NCBI GenBank assembly: GCA_964016885.1
Contig: OZ024743.1
Location: 79,318,925 to 79,382,924, forward strand
DNA length: 64,000 nt
Direction of reading: 5' to 3'
From: Eledone cirrhosa
Lineage: Eukaryota > Mollusca > Cephalopoda > Octopoda > Eledonidae
The translations under genes and the position numbers were made by a program. Position 1 is the first letter of the stretch; each line of letters begins with the position of its first letter. The notes below the pieces were generated by a model, which was not told the DNA's origin, did no database searches, and worked only from the letters and a program-made list of their open reading frames with translations. Positions 1-13,300 of the stretch are shown in pieces.

Positions 1-1067
1 GTCTCACTTTAATATCATGATGGTGACACCCCAGTACTTGTGTGCCATTTCTGTCACCCAGGTGCCCCTTTATTGTCAACACGACAACATCCTTGTACCT
101 TGACACCTGAGTCATACCCCTGTACTCTGGTATGACCCTGTTACCTTTGTGACACTTTAATGTCAAAAACAAGAAATGAAATCAATTATGGCTGGACACA
201 GATATATTTTTCCTTTCTTTTAATTTTATGTTTTAAAGATATTTGAAATTATTTGGTACTTGGAATTGTATTGAGCACAAGAGTTTAAATGTTTTTAGGG
301 AATCAAATACAAAGAGTGAGGTTTCAAATCTCAGACAAAGCTTATTTCATTTAATTAGGGGCCATACCCATTACTTTTTTATTCCTGTGAAAAAAAAAAA
401 ATACATGTATCTTCCAAATATTCACTTCCTCTCCCTGAAATTATTTATCTTCCTTTATATTCAGTTTAAAAATATTCAAACAAAAATAGTTTGTCTTTTT
501 AACCTTTCAGGGTTGATAAAACAAATTACCAATATGTAGTGACATTAATTAAATTAATTAAATCAACACCTTGTCCCCTAATTACTGGCTTTGTGTCTGA
601 CTTAGAAACCATTAGGGCAGTAGAACCACCCTTCCTCTCAAATTCTTGGACCTCTACCTTAGGAACCATATTTGTCTTGTTTTTTTCTAAATCAGTTTAC
701 TTTTCTTTAAAAACTGGAGATTTAACCAAGAAGGATTCAATATCTGTGATCTGTGCCAAGTGTTTATATGTTCCTTTTGGGGGGGGGGGTGAGAATTATA
801 AGAAAACTAAAACAATTGAAAAAATAAAATTTGAATAAAAAAAAATATAAATAAATAAAAATTCTTTGATTTTAAACCTGTCGACTCATTGCTTTTTTCT
901 CTTCTTTCTCTTCATTCTCATCATCATCACCATCATACATATTTGCCAGAGAATCATCTTTCAGACAATGAAATGTGGGACATCATTATACAGTTGTAAT
1001 ATAAAGATTTTACTGCAAATATCAGCTGAGAATGAAATTCTTTGTTTTTAAGATATGAGTAAAAGTG
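1..1067. other. AT-rich stretch with no recognisable gene
   Basis: I recognise no gene or element here. It is AT-rich, with a poly-A run near 391, a poly-G run near 780 and an A/T-rich stretch near 836-860. The open frames near 243-539 and 539-838 have no family features and look like chance frames. Confidence 0.5.
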
Positions 1068-1341
1068 ATGTCATCATCATCACCATTTTATATCCGTTCT
1101 TCCACGCTAGCATGAGTTAGACAGGTTGTCTTGTTGTGGGCAGTGTCCGGTCGGCTGACCTTGTCTTGCTCATACGGGAACTGATTCTGGCTTGATTTCA
1201 ACAGCTGGATGCCTTTCCTAACACCAACCTCATTTACAGTGATTGCTGGGTGCTTTTTTTTCCGTAGCGCCTACATGTCCACTTTGCAGTGTGGGCTGGG
1301 TGCTTTTTTGCCGTAGCACCTACATGACCACTTTTCAGTGG
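1068..1341 (-). mobile_element. 3' tail of an RTE-like LINE or its SINE
   Basis: On the minus strand this matches the 3' UTR that follows the LINE at 29586-32205. It shares the phrases for lysine-rich 'aaaagcacccagc', 'aggttggtgttaggaa' and 'catgctagcgtggaag', and ends in GAT repeats, seen here on the + strand as CAT repeats at 1069-1083. Only the tail is present, so the parent could be LINE or SINE. Confidence 0.75.
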
Positions 1342-1985
1342 GAGAGTATTCTCCACTTCTAATTAACTTACGCTCTGCCTCTGGGTCCCATCTGACATGA
1401 ATGGAGAATACATTGAGGACAGAGAAGGAAATATGCTGAAAAGGCCACTCCATCTGAAGGGGCTCCCACCTGAGGGCAACCAACTTCACTCAGCAGGGGT
1501 GTGGTCTGGAGGTCAAGAACACTGGGAGTCTCCATTGCTACAGGTTCTACTCTAAATCTACCCAAGAGCTGCTGATCAAGTTATATAGTTACAGCTCTTC
1601 TGTTAAACAGATTAAAATTTTCTATCTGAAATCATTCCAGCATAATTTCATGTAAGAAACTTCACTAAGTTATGTTCCAAACATTGGCTTATTTTCAAAA
1701 TTCTTTAAAAGTGATAGACAGAGCCTTTCATTAGAAATATAGTAACAAAACAGTTCAAAACTTTATATTTATCTAAGAACATTCCTTAAGTTATGTTCCA
1801 AACACCAGTTTAATAAACAAGCAAGTTATATCACTAAATGCCTCCACATCCTCAATTATTTGAAAATTCACATGTGGTATATATTAATAAAAATGAAAAG
1901 TTAAAATATTTGTAGTGTATATTTAGGGTAGTTATTGATGGTGAATAGACTGGTTGGAACAATAACAGTTTTGTTTACATGTAAT
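1342..1985. other. no recognisable feature
   Basis: No gene, SINE or LINE is recognised. The segment near 1380-1560 is less AT-rich and could be an old unclassified repeat. The rest is AT-rich. Confidence 0.4.
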
Positions 1986-2005
1986 ATTGACTTTTGGAAA
2001 CATTT

Positions 2006-2290
2006 TTTATGCTAAGAATTGCTGAAGCATGGAACAAACTACCAGCATCAGTTATCAGCTGTTGGGACACTGCATCCTTTAAAACTTCCATGCTTCCTGA
2101 GATTCGCCAACACTACACCTGATATTCCCTCTCCATACACACGCCAACATGTCTGTGTGTGTGTGTATACCATGACTCATACACTGTTCACTTTCCTGAC
2201 ATTTGTACATTATTCTATATACTATATATGAACCTTTGATGAGTTGTAGTGCACCTGAGTACGGTACACAATAATTTTCATGAATATTAT
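2006..2290 (+). pseudogene. CR1/jockey-like LINE, C-terminal end and 3' UTR
   Basis: Translated on the + strand, the first part reads AEAWNKLPASVIS followed by TASFKTSML, the typical last residues of CR1/jockey-type reverse transcriptase ORFs. It stops soon after and runs into a 3' UTR containing 'gttgtagtgcacctgagtac', also seen (reverse strand) at 21000-21060 and 33655-33690. It is strongly 5'-truncated and cannot code for a working enzyme. Clade assignment is by resemblance only. Confidence 0.7.
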
Positions 2291-2480
2291 ATTTATTTAA
2301 GAAACCTTCTCCCATAAATTCATGTAAGAACCTTAGATATGTTCTGCTGTGTAACATTGGTCTGTATTTTGTTAACTTGCAGTGGTCAGTTCAAATCTTC
2401 AGGTCAGTATAGTTTAGACAAAAGTAGAAATGTGAGTTTATCATACTTATTTGTACATGATATAATAGAATATATACAGG

Positions 2481-2661
2481 TGTGGCACTACCTTTATGGC
2501 CAACTAGGCAGTGTCTAGGTCACAGACCTCAGAGAGGCACATTACTGAAATATAAAGTACCACAGTTTTGTATAGGGTTGGTGCTACCATTAACACCAAC
2601 TAGGGCACCGTTGAGGGCATCAGAGAGACACATTACTGAAATATAAAGTACCACAGTTTTG
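2481..2661. repeat. tandem duplication, two units of about 90 bp
   Basis: Two adjacent units share 'cattactgaaatataaagt' and 'accacagttttgt'. The second has diverged in its first half. No coding content is recognised. Confidence 0.75.
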
Positions 2662-2727
2662 TGCCAATTTGTATAATTAAATTAGATATATAATAATTTT
2701 CTGCAATCAATAAATAAATTACTAATT

Positions 2728-3056
2728 GGGTTCCTCTGAAAGGTCTTTGGGGTAATATTAGTTGAAGGAGTGTAGCTCAGAGGTGCTCCAGGTAGAGCTG
2801 CTTACTTCGCTGAATTGAGAGATAACAGCTCTGATACTATGGACATGTGGTTTGAATGTCTTGTTAAGAATTGCTGGGCAGATTTTATGGGCAAAACCAA
2901 TTGGCAGGAGACCCAAGGGTTAACCCCGAGCAAGAAGGTTGGACAACATCCATGAACTTGGCTGGTCTTGCTTGGGGATCCAGCTGGATCAGTTGGAGTT
3001 GGTTGCTTCTGATAGGACTTGCTGGAAGGAGTGTTTGGGGGCTAAGAAGAAGATAT
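2728..3056 (+). pseudogene. GAA-tailed LINE family, C-terminal fragment
   Basis: The translation contains, in broken frames, pieces equivalent to YYGHVV, GRR..G..RAR and LDNIHELGW. These belong to the connection region near the C-terminus of a non-LTR reverse transcriptase. The same family appears at 27960-28785, 36629-37330, 40660-40955 and 50800-51215. Frameshifts make it a dead fragment. It ends in 'aagaagaagat', a remnant of the family's GAA tail. Confidence 0.75.
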
Positions 3057-3200
3057 TTTACGTCTTTCTGTGGCGTGCATGTGGCATGTACATGTATATG
3101 TAGTATGTACTTATACATGTAGTATGTACATACCACATGTAGATGTATGTATGTGTACATGTGGCAGGTACATGTGTGTGTCTATATATATATATAGCTG
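3057..3200. repeat. TG/TA-rich degenerate microsatellite
   Basis: Irregular repeats of tacatgtagtatg-like and gtgtgtatat-like words. Apparent short open frames here are low-complexity. Confidence 0.7.
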
Positions 3201-3449
3201 TTGCCATGAGTTCATCTGTGTTTACATCACGCACATATCTAAGATAATTCAGACAAGAATGGACATCCCTTGGTTTCAAAGATGAGTCTTCCAGTTATTC
3301 CATCAATAGAATAGTCTAATAAGGAGATTAATGTACAAATGGCTGAGTATTCCAGAGTTAAAGCCTTTACATAATTCTCAGGCAGATTCAGTGTAAAACA
3401 AGGTAGGTTCTTTGAAATAGAGATACAATCTCTCTTGTATTATAATGTA

Positions 3450-3632
3450 CGGTGGATTGGCAGTATCGGTAGAGGTTCGGACGCCATGCTTTGACGCATT
3501 GAGTTATGGCCCTTTACGGTCTGAGTTCATATACCTCTGAGGTTAACTTTGCTTTTCATCCTTATGGGGTCGATAAATAGAGTACCAGTAATACGCTGGG
3601 GTAATTGCTGGCCTTGTGCCAATAGTAGAAAC
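3450..3632 (+). mobile_element. tRNA-derived SINE, full-length, with target-site duplication
   Basis: The head contains an A-box-like 'ggcagtatcggtagag' and a B-box-like 'gagttcatatacctc', followed by the tRNA-unrelated body ('tttcatccttatggggtcga') and the 3' end 'gtagaaactatt'. It is flanked by a 12-bp direct repeat TATTATAATGTA at 3438-3449 and 3633-3644, the insertion-site duplication. The head resembles a tRNA but is not a functional tRNA gene. Confidence 0.9.
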
Positions 3633-3769
3633 TATTATAATGTAAGTGGTTGAGTATTCCAGAGTTATGTGAATCCATAATATAATTTACAGAGGTGGGG
3701 GGGGGTAAGATGGGGGGAGCGGATCTGTAAAAGTAATAAGCAGAGGGCAGGGAGCATTATTTGACACCC

Positions 3770-3836
3770 GAGAGTATGTATATAAATATATACATACACA
3801 CACCCACACACACACATACACACACACACACATATA
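3770..3836. repeat. (CA)n/(TA)n microsatellite
   Basis: CA and TA repeats. The same word reappears just after the SINE at 4146, so this tract was the insertion site and probably supplied its duplication. Confidence 0.85.
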
Positions 3837-4145
3837 TGAAGGCGCATGGCTTAGTGGTTAGAGCATTGGGCTTGCAATCGAAAGGTTGTGAGTTCAATTT
3901 TCGGACTGGGGTCCCTATCATTCCACTGTAAAGTGGCCGTGTAGGTACCACGACAAAAAGCACCCAACACTCACTGTAAATGAGGTTGGTGTTAGGAGGG
4001 GCATCCAGCTGTAGAAATCAAGCCAGAATCAGTGCCTGTATGAGCAAGACAATGTCAGCCGACTAGACACTGCCCACAACAGGACAACCGTCTAACCCAT
4101 GCTAGCGTGGAAGAATGGACGTAAAACGGTGATGATGATGATGAA
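3837..4145 (+). mobile_element. tRNA-derived SINE with an RTE-like LINE tail
   Basis: Positions 3837-3915 are tRNA-like: 'ggcttagtggttagagcat' fits an A box and 'ggttgtgagttcaattttc' fits a B box. From about 3920 the sequence is the same as the LINE 3' UTR at 32240-32507 ('aaaaagcaccca', 'aggttggtgttagga', 'catgctagcgtggaagaa') and ends in GAT repeats. A short SINE with a LINE tail is expected to use that LINE's reverse transcriptase. Both flanks are CA/TA microsatellite. A second tRNA head of this kind lies at 48295-48370. Confidence 0.88.
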
Positions 4146-4175
<30 letters not shown>

Positions 4176-4176
<1 letters not shown>

Positions 4177-4338
4177 CATATATATAACAACGCGTGTGTC
4201 TAATCAATGATATATAAAATGATTAAAGGGAAATAAATCTTGGAAAACTAGAAATATTTGACTGGCGGAAGACTGACTTTTCTCAGTAAACAGAAACTGG
4301 GACGACATTGTGTTGATCTTCTGTCGGGTCGTATCTTC
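4176..4338. other. left flank of the satellite array
   Basis: A TA-rich tract followed by about 90 bp of unique-looking sequence, before the first recognisable satellite unit near 4339. No gene is seen. Confidence 0.5.
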
Positions 4339-7300
4339 CTTGGACCAATACTGTCTCACCTCTGTTTGGACCAGCATTGTCTCACCTCTGTTTGGACCAC
4401 CACTGTCTCACCTCTGTTTGGACCAACACTGTCTCACCTCTGTTTGGACCAACACTGTCTCACCTCTGTTTGGACCAGCACTGTCTCGCCTCTGTTTGGA
4501 CCAATACTGTCTCACCTCTGTTTGGACCAACACTGTCTCACCTCTGTTTGGACCAGCACTGTCTCATCTCTGTTTGGACCAATACTGTCTCACCTCTGTT
4601 TGGACCAACACTGTCTCACCTCTGTTTGGACCAACACTGTCTCACCTCTGTTTGGACCAGCACTGTCTCACCTCTGTTTGGACCAATACTGTCTCACCTC
4701 TGTTTGGACCAACACTGTCTCACCTCTGTTTGGACCAGCACTGTCTCGCCTCTGTTTGGACCAATACTGTCTCACCTCTGTTTGGACCAACACTGTCTCA
4801 CCTCTGTTTGGACCAGCACTGTCTCACCTCTGTTTGGACCAATACTGTCTCACCTCTGTTTGGACCAACACTGTCTCACCTCTGTTTGGACCAACACTGT
4901 CTCACCTCTGTTTGGACCAACACTGTCTCTCGTCTGTTTGGACCAACACTGTCTCAGGTCTGTTTGGACCAGCACTGTCTCACCTCTGTTTGGACCAACA
5001 CTGTCTCTCGTCTGTTTGGACCAACACTGTCTCTCCTCTGTTTGGACCAATACTGTCTCACCTCTGTTTGGACCAACACTGTCTCACCTCTGTTTGGACC
5101 AACACTGTCTCACCTCTGTTTGGACCACCACTGTCTCACCTCTGTTTGGACCAATACTGTCTCACCTCTGTTTGGACCAACACTGTCTCACCTCTGTTTG
5201 GACCAGCACTGTCTCGCCTCTGTTTGGACCAATACTGTCTCACCTCTGTTTGGACCAACACTGTCTCACCTCTGTTTGGACCAACACTGTCTAACCTCTG
5301 TTTGGACCAACACTGTCTCTCGTCTGTTTGGACAAACACTGTCTCAGGTCTGTTTGGACCAGCACTGTCTCACCTCTGTTTGGACCAATACTGTCTCTCG
5401 TCTGTTTGGACCAACACTGTCTCACCTCTGTTTGGACCAACACTGTCTAACCTCTGTTTGGACCAACACTGTCTCTCGTCTGTTTGGACCAACACTGTCT
5501 CACGTCTGTTTGGACCAGCACTGTCTCACCTCTGTTTGGACCAACACTGTCTCACATCTGTTTGGACCAACACTGTCTCACCTCTGTTTGGACCAACACT
5601 GTCTCTCGTCTGTTTGGACCAACACTGTCTCAGGTCTGTTTGGACCAGCACTGTCTCACCTCTGTTTGGACCAACACTGTCTCTCGTCTGTTTGGACCAA
5701 CACTGTCTCTCCTCTGTTTGGACCAATACTGTCTCACCTCTGTTTGGACCAACACTGTCTCTCGTCTGTTTGGACCACCACTGTCTCACCTCTGTTTGGA
5801 CCAACACTGTCTCACCTCTGTTTGGACCAACACTGTCTCACCTCTGTTTGGACCAACACTGTCTCTCGTCTGTTTGGACCAACACTGTTTCACGTCTGTT
5901 TGGACCAGCACTGTCTCACCTCTGTTTGGACCCACACTGTCTCACGTCTGTTTGGACCAACAATGTCTCACGTCTGTTTGGACCAACACTGTCTCTCGTC
6001 TGTTTGGACCAACACTGTCTCACGTCTGTTTGGACCAGCACTGTCTCACCTCTGTTTGGACCAACACTGTCTCTCGTCTGTTTGGACCAACACTGTCTCT
6101 CGTCTGTTTGGACCAGCACTGTCTCACCTCTGTTTGGACCAATACTGTCTCACCTCTGTTTGGACCAGCACTTTCTCACCTCTGTTTGGACCAGCACTGT
6201 CTCACCTCTGTTTGGACCAGCACTGTCTCACCCCTGTTTGGACCAACACTGTCTCACCTCTGTTTGGACCAGCACTGTCTCGCCTCTGTTTGGACCAGCA
6301 CTGTCTCGCCTCTGTTTGGACCAGCACTGTCTCACCTCTGTTTGGACCAGCACTGTCTCACCTCTGTTTGGACCAGCACTGTCTCACCTCTGTTTGGACC
6401 AGCACTGTCTCACTTCGGTTTGGACCAACACTGTCTCACCTCTGTTTGGACCAGCACTGTCTCACCTCTGTTTGGACCAGCACTGTCTCACCTCTGTTTG
6501 GACCAGCACTGTCTCACTTCGGTTTGGACCAACACTGTCTCACCTCTATTTGGACCAGCACTGTCTCACCTCTGTTTGTACCAGCACTGTCTCTCGTCTG
6601 TTTGGACCAACACTGTCTCACCTCTGTTTGCACCAGCACTGTCTCACCTCTGTTTGGACCAGCACTGTCTCACCTCTGTTTGGACCAGCACTGTCTCACT
6701 TCGGTTTGGACCAACACTGTCTCACCTCTGTTTGGACCAGCACTGTCTCACCTCTGTTTGGACCAGCACTGTCTCGCCTCTGTTTGGACCAGCACTGTCT
6801 CACCTCTGTTTGGACCAGCACTGTCTCGCCTCTGTTTGAACCAGCACTTTCTCACCTCTGTTTGGACCAACACTGTCTCACTTCGGTTTGGACCAACACT
6901 GTCTCACCTCTGTTTGGACCAGCACTGTCTCACCTCTGTTTGGACCAGCACTTTCTCACCTCTGTTTGGACCAGCACTGTCTCACGTCTGTTTGGACCAA
7001 CACTGTCTCACCTCTGTTTGGACCAGCACTGTCTCACTTCGGTTTGGACCAACACTGTCTCACCTCTGTTTGGACCAGCACTGTCTCACCTCTGTTTGCA
7101 CCAGCACTGTCTCACCTCTGTTTGGACCAACACTGTCTCTCGTCTGTTTGGACCAATACTGTCTCACCTCTGTTTGGACCAACACTGTCTCTCGTCTGTT
7201 TGGACCACCACTGTCTCACCTCTGTTTGGACCAACACTGTCTCACCTCTGTTTGGACCAACACTGTCTCACCTCTGTTTGGACCAACACTGTCTCTCGTC

Positions 7301-10300
7301 TGTTTGGACCAACACTGTTTCACGTCTGTTTGGACCAGCACTGTCTCACCTCTGTTTGGACCCACACTGTCTCACGTCTGTTTGGACCAACAATGTCTCA
7401 CGTCTGTTTGGACCAACACTGTCTCTCGTCTGTTTGGACCAACACTGTCTCACGTCTGTTTGGACCAGCACTGTCTCACCTCTGTTTGGACCAACACTGT
7501 CTCTCGTCTGTTTGGACCAACACTGTCTCTCGTCTGTTTGGACCAGCACTGTCTCACCTCTGTGTGGACCAGCACTGTCTCACCTCTGTTTGGACCAATA
7601 CTGTCTCACCTCTGTTTGGACCAGCACTTTCTCACCTCTGTTTGGACCAGCACTGTCTCACCTCTGTTTGGACCAGCACTGTCTCACCCCTGTTTGGACC
7701 AACACTGTCTCACCTCTGTTTGGACCAGCACTGTCTCGCCTCTGTTTGGACCAGCACTGTCTCGCCTCTGTTTGGACCAGCACTGTCTCACCTCTGTTTG
7801 GACCAGCACTGTCTCACCTCTGTTTGGACCAGCACTGTCTCACCTCTGTTTGGACCAGCACTGTCTCACTTCGGTTTGGACCAACACTGTCTCACCTCTG
7901 TTTGGACCAGCACTGTCTCACCTCTGTTTGGACCAGCACTGTCTCACCTCTGTTTGGACCAGCACTGTCTCACTTCGGTTTGGACCAACACTGTCTCACC
8001 TCTATTTGGACCAGCACTGTCTCACCTCTGTTTGTACCAGCACTGTCTCTCGTCTGTTTGGACCAGCACTGTCTCACCTCTGTTTGCACCAGCACTGTCT
8101 CACCTCTGTTTGGACCAGCACTGTCTCACCTCTGTCTGGACCAGCACTGTCTCACTTCGGTTTGGACCAACACTGTCTCACCTCTGTTTGGACCAGCACT
8201 GTCTCACCTCTGTTTGGACCAGCACTGTCTCGCCTCTGTTTGGACCAGCACTGTCTCACCTCTGTTTGGACCAGCACTGTCTCGCCTCTGTTTGAACCAG
8301 CACTTTCTCACCTCTGTTTGGACCAACACTGTCTCACTTCGGTTTGGACCAACACTGTCTCACCTCTGTTTGGACCAGCACTGTCTCACCTCTGTTTGGA
8401 CCAGCACTTTCTCACCTCTGTTTGGACCAGCACTGTCTCACGTCTGTTTGGACCAACACTGTCTCACCTCTGTTTGGACCAGCACTGTCTCACTTCGGTT
8501 TGGACCAACACTGTCTCACCTCTGTTTGGACCAGCACTGTCTCACCTCTGTTTGCACCAGCACTGTCTCACCTCTGTTTGGACCAACACTGTCTCTCGTC
8601 TGTTTGGACCAACACTGTCTCTCCTCTGTTTGGACCAACACTGTCTCTCCTCTGTTTGGACCAACACTGTCTCTCGTCTGTTTGGACCAGCACTGTCTCA
8701 CCTCTGTTTGCACCAGCACTGTCTCTCGTCTGTTTGGACCAACACTGTTTCACGTCTGTTTGGACCAGCACTGTCTCACCTCTGTTTGGACCCACACTGT
8801 CTCACGTCTGTATGGACCAACAATGTCTCACGTCTGTTTGGACCAACACTGTCTCTCGTCTGTTTGGACCAACACTGTCTCACGTCTGTTTGGACCAGCA
8901 CTGTCTCACCTCTGTTTGGACCAACACTGTCTCTCGTCTGTTTGGACCAACACTGTCTCTCGTCTGTTTGGACCAGCACTGTCTCACCTCTGTGTGGACC
9001 AGCACTGTCTCACCTCTGTTTGGACCAATACTGTCTCACCTCTGTTTGGACCAGCACTTTCTCACCTCTGTTTGGACCAGCACTGTCTCACCTCTGTTTG
9101 GACCAGCACTGTCTCACCCCTGTTTGGACCAACACTGTCTCACCTCTGTTTGGACCAATACTGTCTCACCTCTGTTTGGACCAGCACTTTCTCACCTCTG
9201 TTTAGACCAGCACTGTCTCACCTCTGTTTGGACCAGCACTGTCTCACCTCTGTTTGGACCAGCACTGTCTCACCTCTGTTTGTACCAGCACTGTCTCACC
9301 TCTGTTTGGACCAGCACTGTCTCACCTCTGTTTGGACCAGCACTGTCTCACCTCTGTTTGGACCAGCACTGTCTCACTTCGGTTTGGACCAACACTGTCT
9401 CACCTCTGTTTGGACCAGCACTGTCTCACCTCTGTTTGGACCAGCACTGTCTCACCTCTGTTTGGACCAGCACTGTCTCACTTCGGTTTGGACCAACACT
9501 GTCTCACCTCTATTTGGACCAGCACTGTCTCACCTCTGTTTGTACCAGCACTGTCTCTCGTCTGTTTGGACCAGCACTGTCTCACCTCTGTTTGCACCAG
9601 CACTGTCTCACCTCTGTTTGGACCAGCACTGTCTCACCTCTGTTTGGACCAGCACTGTCTCACTTCGGTTTGGACCAACACTGTCTCACCTCTGTTTGGA
9701 CCAGCACTGTCTCACCTCTGTTTGGACCAGCACTGTCTCGCCTCTGTTTGGACCAGCACTGTCTCACCTCTGTTTGGACCAGCACTGTCTCGCCTCTGTT
9801 TGAACCAGCACTTTCTCACCTCTGTTTGGACCAACACTGTCTCACTTCGGTTTGGACCAACACTGTCTCACCTCTGTTTGGACCAGCACTGTCTCACCTC
9901 TGTTTGGACCAGCACTTTCTCACCTCTGTTTGGACCAGCACTGTCTCACGTCTGTTTGGACCAACACTGTCTCACCTCTGTTTGGACCAGCACTGTCTCA
10001 CTTCGGTTTGGACCAACACTGTCTCACCTCTGTTTGGACCAGCACTGTCTCACCTCTGTTTGCACCAGCACTGTCTCACCTCTGTTTGGACCAACACTGT
10101 CTCTCGTCTGTTTGGACCAACACTGTCTCTCCTCTGTTTGGACCAACACTGTCTCTCCTCTGTTTGGACCAACACTGTCTCTCGTCTGTTTGGACCAGCA
10201 CTGTCTCACCTCTGTTTGCACCAGCACTGTCTCACCTCTGTTTGGACCAACACTGTCTCTCGTCTGTTTGGACCAACACTGTCTCACCTCTGTTTGGACC

Positions 10301-13300
10301 AACACTGTCTCTCGTCTGTTTGGACCACCACTGTCTCACCTCTGTTTGGACCAACACTGTCTCACCTCTGTTTGGACCAACACTGTCTCACCTCTGTTTG
10401 GACCAACACTGTCTCTCGTCTGTTTGGACCAACACTGTTTCACGTCTGTTTGGACCAGCACTGTCTCACCTCTGTTTGGACCCACACTGTCTCACGTCTG
10501 TTTGGACCAACAATGTCTCACGTCTGTTTGGACCAGCACTGTCTCACCTCTGTTTGGACCCACACTGTCTCTCGTCTGTTTGGACCAGCACTGTCTCACC
10601 TCTGTTTGGACCAACACTGTCTCTCGTCTGTTTGGACCAACACTGTCTCTCGTCTGTTTGGACCAGCACTGTCTCACCTCTGTGTGGACCAGCACTGTCT
10701 CACCTCTGTTTGGACCAATACTGTCTCACCTCTGTTTGGACCAGCACTTTCTCACCTCTGTTTAGACCAGCACTGTCTCACCTCTGTTTGGACCAGCACT
10801 GTCTCACCTCTGTTTGGACCAGCACTGTCTCACCTCTGTTTGTACCAGCACTGTCTCACCTCTGTTTGGACCAGCACTGTCTCACTTCGGTTTGGACCAA
10901 CACTGTCTCACCTCTGTTTGGACCAGCACTGTCTCACTTCGGTTTGGACCAACACTGTTTCACCTCTGTTTGGACCAGCACTGTCTCACCTCTGTTTGTA
11001 CCAGCACTGTCTCTCGTCTGTTTGGACCAGCACTGTCTCACCTCTGTTTGCACCAGCACTGTCTCACCTCTGTTTGGACCAGCACTGTCTCACCTCTGTT
11101 TGGACCAGCACTGTCTCACTTCGGTTTGGACCAACACTGTCTCACCTCTGTTTGGACCAGCGCTGTCTCACCTCTGTTTGGACCAGCACTGTCTCGCCTC
11201 TGTTTGGACCAGCACTGTCTCACCTCTGTTTGGACCAGCACTGTCTCGCCTCTGTTTGAACCAGCACTTTCTCACCTCTGTTTGGACCAGCACTGTCTCA
11301 CGTCTGTTTGGACCAGCACTGTCTCACGTCTGTTTGGACCAACACTGTCTCACCTCTGTTTGGACCAGCACTGTCTCACGTCTGTTTGGACCAACACTCT
11401 CTCACCTCTGTTTGGACCATCACTTTCTAACCTCTGTTTGGACCAACACTGTCTCACGTCTGTTTGGACCAGCATTGTCTCACGTCTGTTTGGACCAACA
11501 CTGTCTCACTTCGATTTGGACCAACACTGTCTCACCTCTGTTTGCACCAGCACTGTCTCACCTCTGTTTGCACCCACACTGTCTCACCTCTGTTTGGACC
11601 AACACTGTCTCGCCTCTGTTTGGACCAGCACTGTCTCACCTCTGTTTGGACCAGCACTTTCTCACCTCTGTTTGGACCAGCACTGTCTCACGTCTGTTTG
11701 GACCAACACTGTCTCACCTCTGTTTGGACCAGCACTGTCTCACTTCGGTTTGGACCAACACTGTCTCACCTCTGTTTGGACCAGCACTGTCTCACCTCTG
11801 TTTGGACCAGCGCTGTCTCACTTCGGTTTGGACCAACACTGTCTCACCTCTGTTTGGACCAGCACTGTCTCACGTCTGTTTGGACCAACACTGTCTCACC
11901 TCTGTTTGGACCAGCACTTTCTCACCTCTGTTTGGACCAGCACTGTCTCACGTCTGTTTGGACCAACACTGTCTCACCTCTGTTTGGACCAGCACTGTCT
12001 CACCTCTGTTTGGACCAGCACTGTCTCACCTCTTTTTGGAGCAGCACTTTCTCACCTCAGTTTGGACCAACACTGTCTCACCTCTGTTTGGACCAGCACT
12101 GTCTCACTTCGGTTTGGACCAACACTGTCTCACCTCTGTTTGGACCAGCACTGTCTCACCTCTGTTTGCACCAGCACTGTCTCACCTCTGTTTGGACCAG
12201 CACTGTCTCACCTCTGTTTGGACCAGCGCTGTCTCACTTCGGTTTGGACCAACACTGTCTCACCTCTGTTTGGACCACCACTGTCTCACCTCTGTTTGCA
12301 CCAGCACTGTCTCACCTCTGTTTGGACCAGCACTGTCTTACGTCTGTTTGGACCAACACTGTCTCACCTCTGTTTGGACCAGCACTGTCTCACTTCGGTT
12401 TGGACCAACACTGTCTCACCTCTGTTTGCACCAGCACTGTCTCACCTCTGTTTGGACCAGCACTGTCTCACCTCTGTTTGGACCAGCACTGTCTCGCCTC
12501 TGTTTGGACCAGCACTGTCTCACCTCTGTTTGGACCGGCACTGTCTCACCTCTGTTTGGACCAACACTGTCTCACCTCTGTTTGGACCAGCACTGTCTCA
12601 CCTCTGTTTGGACCGGCACTGTCTCACCTCTGTTTGGACCAACACTGTCTCACCTCTGTTTGGACCAGCACTGTCTCACCTCTGTTTGGACCAGCACTGT
12701 CTCACCTCTGTTTGGACCAACACTGTCTCACCTCTGTTTGGACCAGCACTGTCTCACCTCTGTTTGGACCAGCACTGTCTCACGTCTGTTTGGACCAACA
12801 CTGTCTCACCTCTGTTTGGACCAGCACTGTCTCACCTCTGTTTGGACCAGCACTGTCTCACCTCTGTTTGGACCAGCACTGTCTCACCTCTGTTTGGACC
12901 AGCACTGTCTCACCTCTGTTTGGACCAACACTGTCTCATGTCTGTTTGGACCAGCACCGTCTCACCTCTGTTTGGACCAACACTGTCTCACGTCTGTTTG
13001 GACCAACACTGTTTCACCTCTGTTTGGACCAGCACTGTCTCACCTGAGTTTGGACCAACACTGTCTCACCTCTGTTTGGACCAACACTGTCTCACCTCTG
13101 TTTGGACCAGCACTTTCTCACCTCTGTTTGGACCAGCACTGTCTCACGTCTGTTTGGACCAACACTGTCTCATGTCTGTTTGGACCAGCACTGTCTCACG
13201 TCTGTTTGGACCAACACTGTCTCACCTCTGTTTGGACCAGCACTGTCTCACCTCTCTTTGGACCAACACTGTCTCACCTCTGTTTGGATCAACACTGTCT

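Noticed and set aside
3837..3915. A tRNA gene at the head of the SINE (also at 15795 and 48295)
   Set aside because: A- and B-box-like parts are present, but the acceptor stem cannot be completed and each is joined to a SINE body.
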